Below, one piece after another: positions 59,790-64,000 of a stretch of DNA of 64,000 nt. The notes under the pieces were generated by a model, which was given only the letters and a program-made list of their open reading frames with translations, made no database searches and had not been told where the DNA came from. This DNA comes from Gelidibacter sp038243395 (GTDB lineage: Bacteria > Bacteroidota > Bacteroidia > Flavobacteriales > Flavobacteriaceae): NCBI GenBank assembly GCA_038243395.1, contig JBBSRC010000006.1, positions 1 to 64,000 of the forward strand, written 5' to 3'. Position 1 is the stretch's first letter. Every line of letters starts with the position of its first letter. A program made the translations under genes and the position numbers.

Positions 59790-60427
59790 ATTTCTTAACG
59801 GATGATCTAGAGAATTATATTACATTAAATTCTGAGGACGAACCTGAACTCCTTCAACGTTTATCTCGAGAAACGCATCAGAAAATACTGCAGCCGAGGA
59901 TGCTTAGTGGGCATTACCAAGGTCGTATATTGAGTATCATCTCGAAGTTAATAAATCCGAAATGTATTTTGGAAATCGGGACTTATACAGGCTATTCCGC
60001 ATTGTGTTTGGCCGAAGGACTTCAAAAAAACGGCGAACTTCATACCATTGATACCAATGAAGAATTGGTAGATTTCCAGCGTAAATATTTTGACGCATCC
60101 GTTTACGGAAAACAAATTCATCAACATTTGGGCTACGCTTTAGAAGTCATTCCGCAATTGAAAACCAATTTTGATATAGTATTTATTGATGCCGATAAGG
60201 AAAACTACAGCAATTACTTTCACTTAATTATTGACAAATTAAACCCTGGAGGGATTATCCTGTCTGACAATGTACTTTGGAGTGGAAAAGTAATTGAACC
60301 CTTAAAAAAGGATGATCTGGACACCGAAGCATTAATTAAGTACAACAAGCTTCTTAAGGATGATGATCGGGTTGAAACCGTTCTACTTCCCATTCGTGAC
60401 GGATTGACGTTGAGCAGAAAAAAATAA
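59786..60427 (+). CDS. Class I SAM-dependent O-methyltransferase
   Basis: 213 residues. SAM motifs: ILEIGTYTGYSALCLAEGL (motif I), ELHTIDTNEELVDFQRKYF, IVFIDADKENYSNYF (metal-binding Asp) and GGIILSDNVLWSGKV. Belongs to the cation-dependent catechol/caffeoyl-CoA O-methyltransferase family. Catechol-like substrates such as 3-hydroxyanthranilate or 3-hydroxykynurenine are possible in this operon, but this is context only. The LysR gene starts two bases later. Confidence 0.92.
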   Translation: MNFLTDDLENYITLNSEDEPELLQRLSRETHQKILQPRMLSGHYQGRILSIISKLINPKCILEIGTYTGYSALCLAEGLQKNGELHTIDTNEELVDFQRKYFDASVYGKQIHQHLGYALEVIPQLKTNFDIVFIDADKENYSNYFHLIIDKLNPGGIILSDNVLWSGKVIEPLKKDDLDTEALIKYNKLLKDDDRVETVLLPIRDGLTLSRKK

Positions 60428-60428
60428 G

Positions 60429-61313
60429 ATGAACAACAAATTGCACATATTTAAAGTTGTGGCCGAACATTTAAGTTTTACCAAAGCTTCTGAGCGGCTT
60501 TTCATTTCGCAGCCTGCGGTTTCAAAAACTATAAAAAATTTAGAAGAATCTTATAAAAGCAATTTCTTCATCAGAAGACGAAACTCTATTGAACTTACGG
60601 AAGATGGAAAGGCTTTTTTAATATATGCCGATCGCATTTTAAGTGTTTTTGACGAAATGGAGCAGCGGTTTCTCCACTTGAAAGATGCCTTGCCAGAAAA
60701 AATCTATTTTGGAGTAAGCACGACGGCAGCTAATTATATCATTCCTAAAATTCTAGCCAAATTCAGTACCCAGCATCCACAAGTGCAATTTGAGATCACA
60801 AGTGGAAATTCAGAAGAGATAGAAGGTCTTATTTTAAATGAACATCTCAATTTTGGAATAACTGAGGGTAAACACACCAACAAACAGTTGCATTTTAAAA
60901 AATTTATTAAAGATGAAATAGTGCTGGTTACTAATGTGCGAAATGTATCGCTCAAGAATAATACTATTGATAAATTGGTTTTAAAACAACTTCCTTTATT
61001 GGAAAGAGAATTGGGTTCGGGAACAAGAGACGTTATATACGAGATTTTAAAGGAAAACGATATTACCAATCTCAACACTATATTACACCTAAACAGTACG
61101 GAGGCCATTAAAAATTATTTGTACCATTCTGACAGTTATGCTTTTTTGTCAATCCATTCATTAACAGAAGATTTGATCAATAACAGACTAAAGATTATCG
61201 ATATTAAAGATATCAGTATGGAGCGTTGGTTTTATTTCGTATCCAGAACAGGCTTTAACTCTAAAGTTATGGAATATTTCGAAAAGTTTGTAACGTCCAA
61301 TTATAACTTTTAG
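60429..61313 (+). CDS. LysR family transcriptional regulator
   Basis: 294 residues. N-terminal HTH (LSFTKASERLFISQPAVSKTIKNLEE, cut here at its core) and a two-lobed effector-binding domain from about residue 90 (EKIYFGVSTTAANYIIPKILAKF). The CysB/YeiE-like arrangement with the YeiH transporter gene 74 bases downstream suggests it regulates that gene. It could instead belong to the kynurenine operon, as it starts two bases after it. Confidence 0.92.
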   Translation: MNNKLHIFKVVAEHLSFTKASERLFISQPAVSKTIKNLEESYKSNFFIRRRNSIELTEDGKAFLIYADRILSVFDEMEQRFLHLKDALPEKIYFGVSTTAANYIIPKILAKFSTQHPQVQFEITSGNSEEIEGLILNEHLNFGITEGKHTNKQLHFKKFIKDEIVLVTNVRNVSLKNNTIDKLVLKQLPLLERELGSGTRDVIYEILKENDITNLNTILHLNSTEAIKNYLYHSDSYAFLSIHSLTEDLINNRLKIIDIKDISMERWFYFVSRTGFNSKVMEYFEKFVTSNYNF

Positions 61314-61360
61314 TTATCTAGAACCAATATATAATTTGCTTATAGGTTATAATTAAATTT

Positions 61361-61368
61361 TAATTTTG
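61361..61368 (+). promoter_or_regulatory. -7 promoter element upstream of yeiH-like gene
   Basis: TAATTTTG matches TAnnTTTG, 19 bases before the ATG, with TTTG (61335-61338) 22 bases upstream. The AT-rich TTATAGGTTATAA just before it could be part of a LysR site. Confidence 0.45.
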
Positions 61369-61387
61369 TGTCATTAATTCAAACGAC

Positions 61388-62308
61388 ATGAAATCTAATA
61401 TATCTAAAATAATTTTCTTTATCCTTATTTCGGTGGCACTCTTCGGATTTGTAAGCAGTCCGATAGCATTGCTTTCAGGGTTTTTATTAACTTTTATCTT
61501 TGGCAATCCTTTTTTAAATCAAACTCAGAAAACCATTCAAATATTATTGAAAGTTGCAGTGGTCGGTTTGGGATTTGGGATGTTTATTAAAGAAACCCTC
61601 GAAACGAGCAAGGAGGGATTAAGCTTGACGTTCTACTCTATTATATTGACCGTAACTTTAGGGATTTTAATGACCAAATCACTAAAATTGGATCGAAAAT
61701 TAGGACACCTCATCACTTCAGGAACTTCTATTTGCGGTGGTAGCGCGATTGCGGCAATTTCGCCAGTAATCAAAGCCGATGGTAAAACCATCAGTTTGGC
61801 TTTAGGCGTTGTGTTTTTACTTAATTCGATTGCGCTTTTGATATTTCCACCTATAGGTCATTTTTTAAACTTGACCCAAGACCAGTTTGGTTTGTGGGCT
61901 GCGATTGCCATTCATGACACCAGTTCAGTGGTGGGTGCTGCAATGAGTTACGGTGATGAAGCTTTAAGAATTGCCACAACGGTTAAACTTTCCCGAACTT
62001 TATGGATCATTCCACTGTCAATTTTCTCGATGTTTTTGTTTAAAACGAAAGGTCAAAAAATAAAAATCCCTTATTTTATCCTACTGTTTCTTTTGGCAAT
62101 TATTATTAACAGCTATGGCGTACTTCCAACAGTAATTACCAGTAACATTGTATTAATCTCAAAGCGTTTGTTGATAGTTAGCTTATTTTTGGTCGGATCA
62201 ACCATTTCAATTAGAGATTTAAAACAAACTGGGTTCACACCTATCGTATTTGCCCTATCTATTTGGATTTTTATCTCCATTTTCTCATTGGTTTACATTA
62301 CATACTAA
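61388..62308 (+). CDS. YeiH/YeiB-like putative sulfate exporter family protein
   Basis: 306 residues with about ten membrane helices. Family signature GTSICGGSAIAAISPVIKA (about residues 113-131) and AIHDTSSVVGAAMSYG. Homologues next to LysR regulators (YeiE-YeiH in E. coli) are linked to sulfur or taurine metabolism and nucleoside-related stress, but the transported compound is unproven. Slightly shorter than the usual 340-350 residues. Confidence 0.9.
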   Translation: MKSNISKIIFFILISVALFGFVSSPIALLSGFLLTFIFGNPFLNQTQKTIQILLKVAVVGLGFGMFIKETLETSKEGLSLTFYSIILTVTLGILMTKSLKLDRKLGHLITSGTSICGGSAIAAISPVIKADGKTISLALGVVFLLNSIALLIFPPIGHFLNLTQDQFGLWAAIAIHDTSSVVGAAMSYGDEALRIATTVKLSRTLWIIPLSIFSMFLFKTKGQKIKIPYFILLFLLAIIINSYGVLPTVITSNIVLISKRLLIVSLFLVGSTISIRDLKQTGFTPIVFALSIWIFISIFSLVYITY

Positions 62309-62778
62309 TAATTTTTCGTACGTGAATTAAAATTGAAGTTTGAAACTACTCTTTATGGAACATTGTTGACGCAGATTGTTTATGATTAGAATATTTTTTA
62401 ATAAATCTTCTTGTGTTTCTTATCTTCAACCTTAGAAACGCAAGATTGCATCATTAGCCACGTTCTTCTGAACTACAAGTGCAACTAACGACTTAATCCA
62501 AGTTAGCCGCATTATCACGACATCTTTATATGAAAATTAACCTTTTGTTTTAAAGCTATTTAGAAAAAGTATAAATAATAAATATCCTTGAAGTCTTCGT
62601 TATGAACGGGACCGATACTTTCAGCAAACCAGTTTTAAAAACCGATATGGAAAAAATTCTGACTCACTTCTATGGACTAAAATTTAAAATTTGTCATAAA
62701 TAACGATTAGAACTTGTGAAAATGTATTTTCTTTAATATTTTGAATCTCTGAAGAAATACGAAAATCAATCCTTTTTT
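62309..62778. other. 470-base gene-free region with one hairpin
   Basis: AT-rich. TCTTGTGTTTCT (62409-62420) pairs with AGAAACGCAAGA (62434-62445) with one G-U pair; it may terminate the yeiH transcript although no T-tract follows. A 33-codon frame at 62602-62703 is not convincing. No other feature seen. Confidence 0.4.
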
Positions 62779-63882
62779 ATGATATTAAAAATCAACACTT
62801 CCATAATATACCCTCTGTTTTTTGCAATTATCATTTTTGTTACTCCACTTCATGCGCAAAATGTCAAAGATTCTACATCTTCGGCAGCACTATTAGTTGG
62901 TGTTGTGGGTAACGAACCCTTTGTATTTGAAAAAAATTCCTCAACCAAAGGAATAGCCATAGAAATATGGGAAGATATAGCCAAAAAGAAATCGTGGGAC
63001 TATAATTATAAGACATTCGATACCGTGGAAAACGCTTTGCGTAGCCTAGATAAAGGCGGATTGGACGTGGTGGTCGGTCCCATAAGCATTACTTCCCAAC
63101 GTCTTGAATATATGCGTTTTTCGCAACCTTTTTACAATTCTAGTTTAGCTATTGTTTCTCGTGTCGACGAATTGAGCCTCTGGCAAAAGGTTAAACCACT
63201 TTTTAGCATTAAATTATTATTTGCCGTTGGAATCTTCCTGGTTATTTTGGCAATGGTAGGAACTTTGCTCTGGTTGGCAGAACGTAAAAGATCTCCTGAT
63301 CAGTTTCCGGCTAAACCCATTGATGGTATCGGAACCGGTATGTGGCTTGCTATCGTAACCATGAGTACGACTGGGTATGGCGACAAAGCACCTATTACTT
63401 TATGGGGCCGAATTATAGCAGGAAGCTGGATGATCATTTCCATTATTTTTGCTACTTCAATGGTAGCTGGTATTGCCAGCACACTTACCCTCACGTCAAT
63501 GGGAACTTCAACCATCTCGAATATTGAACAATTATCTGGGCGTAAAGTGGCCACCATCGCGGCATCGCCTTCCGAGGCTTTTTTGAAGGAATATAAGGCA
63601 ACAATTACGGGCGTCAACAATCTTACCGATGCGATGTCAAAATTAAAAAACAAGGAGGTGGATGCTGTCGTGTATGACCGACCGCAGTTGTTGTATTATA
63701 TGAAGAATCATAAAGATGAAGACCTGTTTATCGCAAAAGCCGAATATTTCAAACAAGGTTATGGTTTTGCATTTCCTTCGGATTCAAAGCTTATTTATGA
63801 TGCTAATCGCGTGTTATTGGAGTTGGCGGAAAATCACGAAACAGAAGCTATTGTGCATTACTATTTAGACAGGGATGAATAA
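62779..63882 (+). CDS. GluR0-like ionotropic receptor: periplasmic binding protein fused to a potassium channel pore
   Basis: 367 residues. Signal peptide (about 1-26), first half of a solute-binding (SBP_bac_3 type) domain (about 36-130), transmembrane helix M1 (about 143-165), pore helix and selectivity filter TTGYGD (about residues 195-200), transmembrane helix M2 (about 210-235), then the second half of the binding domain (about 245-360; VDAVVYDRPQLLYY). This split topology is that of prokaryotic glutamate receptor channels such as Synechocystis GluR0, with a K+-type filter. An amino acid probably gates it. The ATG at 62779 gives a clean signal peptide. Confidence 0.93.
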   Translation: MILKINTSIIYPLFFAIIIFVTPLHAQNVKDSTSSAALLVGVVGNEPFVFEKNSSTKGIAIEIWEDIAKKKSWDYNYKTFDTVENALRSLDKGGLDVVVGPISITSQRLEYMRFSQPFYNSSLAIVSRVDELSLWQKVKPLFSIKLLFAVGIFLVILAMVGTLLWLAERKRSPDQFPAKPIDGIGTGMWLAIVTMSTTGYGDKAPITLWGRIIAGSWMIISIIFATSMVAGIASTLTLTSMGTSTISNIEQLSGRKVATIAASPSEAFLKEYKATITGVNNLTDAMSKLKNKEVDAVVYDRPQLLYYMKNHKDEDLFIAKAEYFKQGYGFAFPSDSKLIYDANRVLLELAENHETEAIVHYYLDRDE

Positions 63883-63951
63883 ATCAGAATAAGATAACCA
63901 TAATTACAGCAGTCGTACTTTGAGAAAGGAAAACACATGGAGGTAGAAAAG

Positions 63952-64000
63952 CTACAACTTTCGTTTTACTGAGCCAATACTTTCTTCAACCTCATCTTTT
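63952..64000 (-). CDS. Possible C-terminal end of a minus-strand gene (cut by window edge)
   Basis: Reading in from the right edge, one minus-strand frame gives KDEVEESIGSVKRKL and a TAG stop at 63952-63954. Only 15 residues are visible, so this is a weak call made because the composition looks coding and the gene would be convergent with the channel gene. Confidence 0.25.
   Translation of the reverse strand, partial: KDEVEESIGSVKRKL

Noticed and set aside
62602..62703. A 33-codon frame (MNGTDTFSKPVLKTDMEKIL...) in a gene-free region
   Set aside because: Too short, no promoter, no conservation that I can judge; listed only as a remark.

Overview
The window comes from a marine-type member of the Bacteroidota, almost certainly Flavobacteriaceae. 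The evidence is direct: a SusC/SusD pair, a type IX secretion sorting tail, many short lipoprotein signals, a trp operon led by a WWW leader peptide, promoters of the TAnnTTTG type, low GC content, almost no Shine-Dalgarno sequences and many palindromic intergenic repeats. Codon use looks uniform, and no integrase, transposase, rRNA, tRNA or CRISPR array was seen.

Layout. (1) 1-324 is the N-terminus of an M16 metalloprotease. (2) 602-13109, all on the minus strand, is a SusCD-type uptake locus: TTG-started ECF sigma factor, FecR anti-sigma factor, STN-containing SusC, SusD, two PKD plus YWTD-propeller lipoproteins, a cyanophycinase with all key residues, a secreted M20 peptidase and a second cyanophycinase-like S51 enzyme with a T9SS tail. 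There are no glycoside hydrolases; I infer a cyanophycin (beta-Asp-Arg polymer) utilisation locus. (3) 13443-16689 holds two rhodaneses, two thioredoxin-fold proteins and a MarR-YceI pair. (4) 16797-24195 is a complete trpEGDCFBA operon preceded by a promoter, an 18-residue leader peptide with three consecutive Trp codons and an intrinsic terminator. (5) 24298-36459 is mixed housekeeping: TrmL, a GNAT-nitrilase fusion, an esterase, a VF530 protein, ValS, a DUF1573 protein, a frameshifted aspartyl protease, an aminotransferase and MurB. (6) 36706-49791 holds an ECF sigma/RskA pair, a glycosyltransferase, an orphan ECF sigma factor, an Nramp-like transporter without the canonical metal motifs, LipA, GAPDH, a TPR hybrid histidine kinase, LpxK, a Nif3-like protein, a zinc-ribbon-less CT398 protein and MsrA. 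(7) 51202-60427 is a kynurenine catabolic operon (kynU, kmo, RidA-type deaminase, aldehyde dehydrogenase, SDR, haaO, ACMSD, PH-domain protein, O-methyltransferase). (8) 60429-63882 is a LysR-YeiH pair and a GluR0-like glutamate-receptor potassium channel.

The window thus holds both tryptophan synthesis and most of kynurenine breakdown. TrpF, Kmo, RidA, the aldehyde dehydrogenase and ACMSD all carry palindromic intergenic repeats read in frame, at their termini or, in TrpF, in internal loops. Two broken gene remnants were also found: a methyltransferase C-terminus at 49958-50092 and a duplicated SDR 3' end at 57330-57404.
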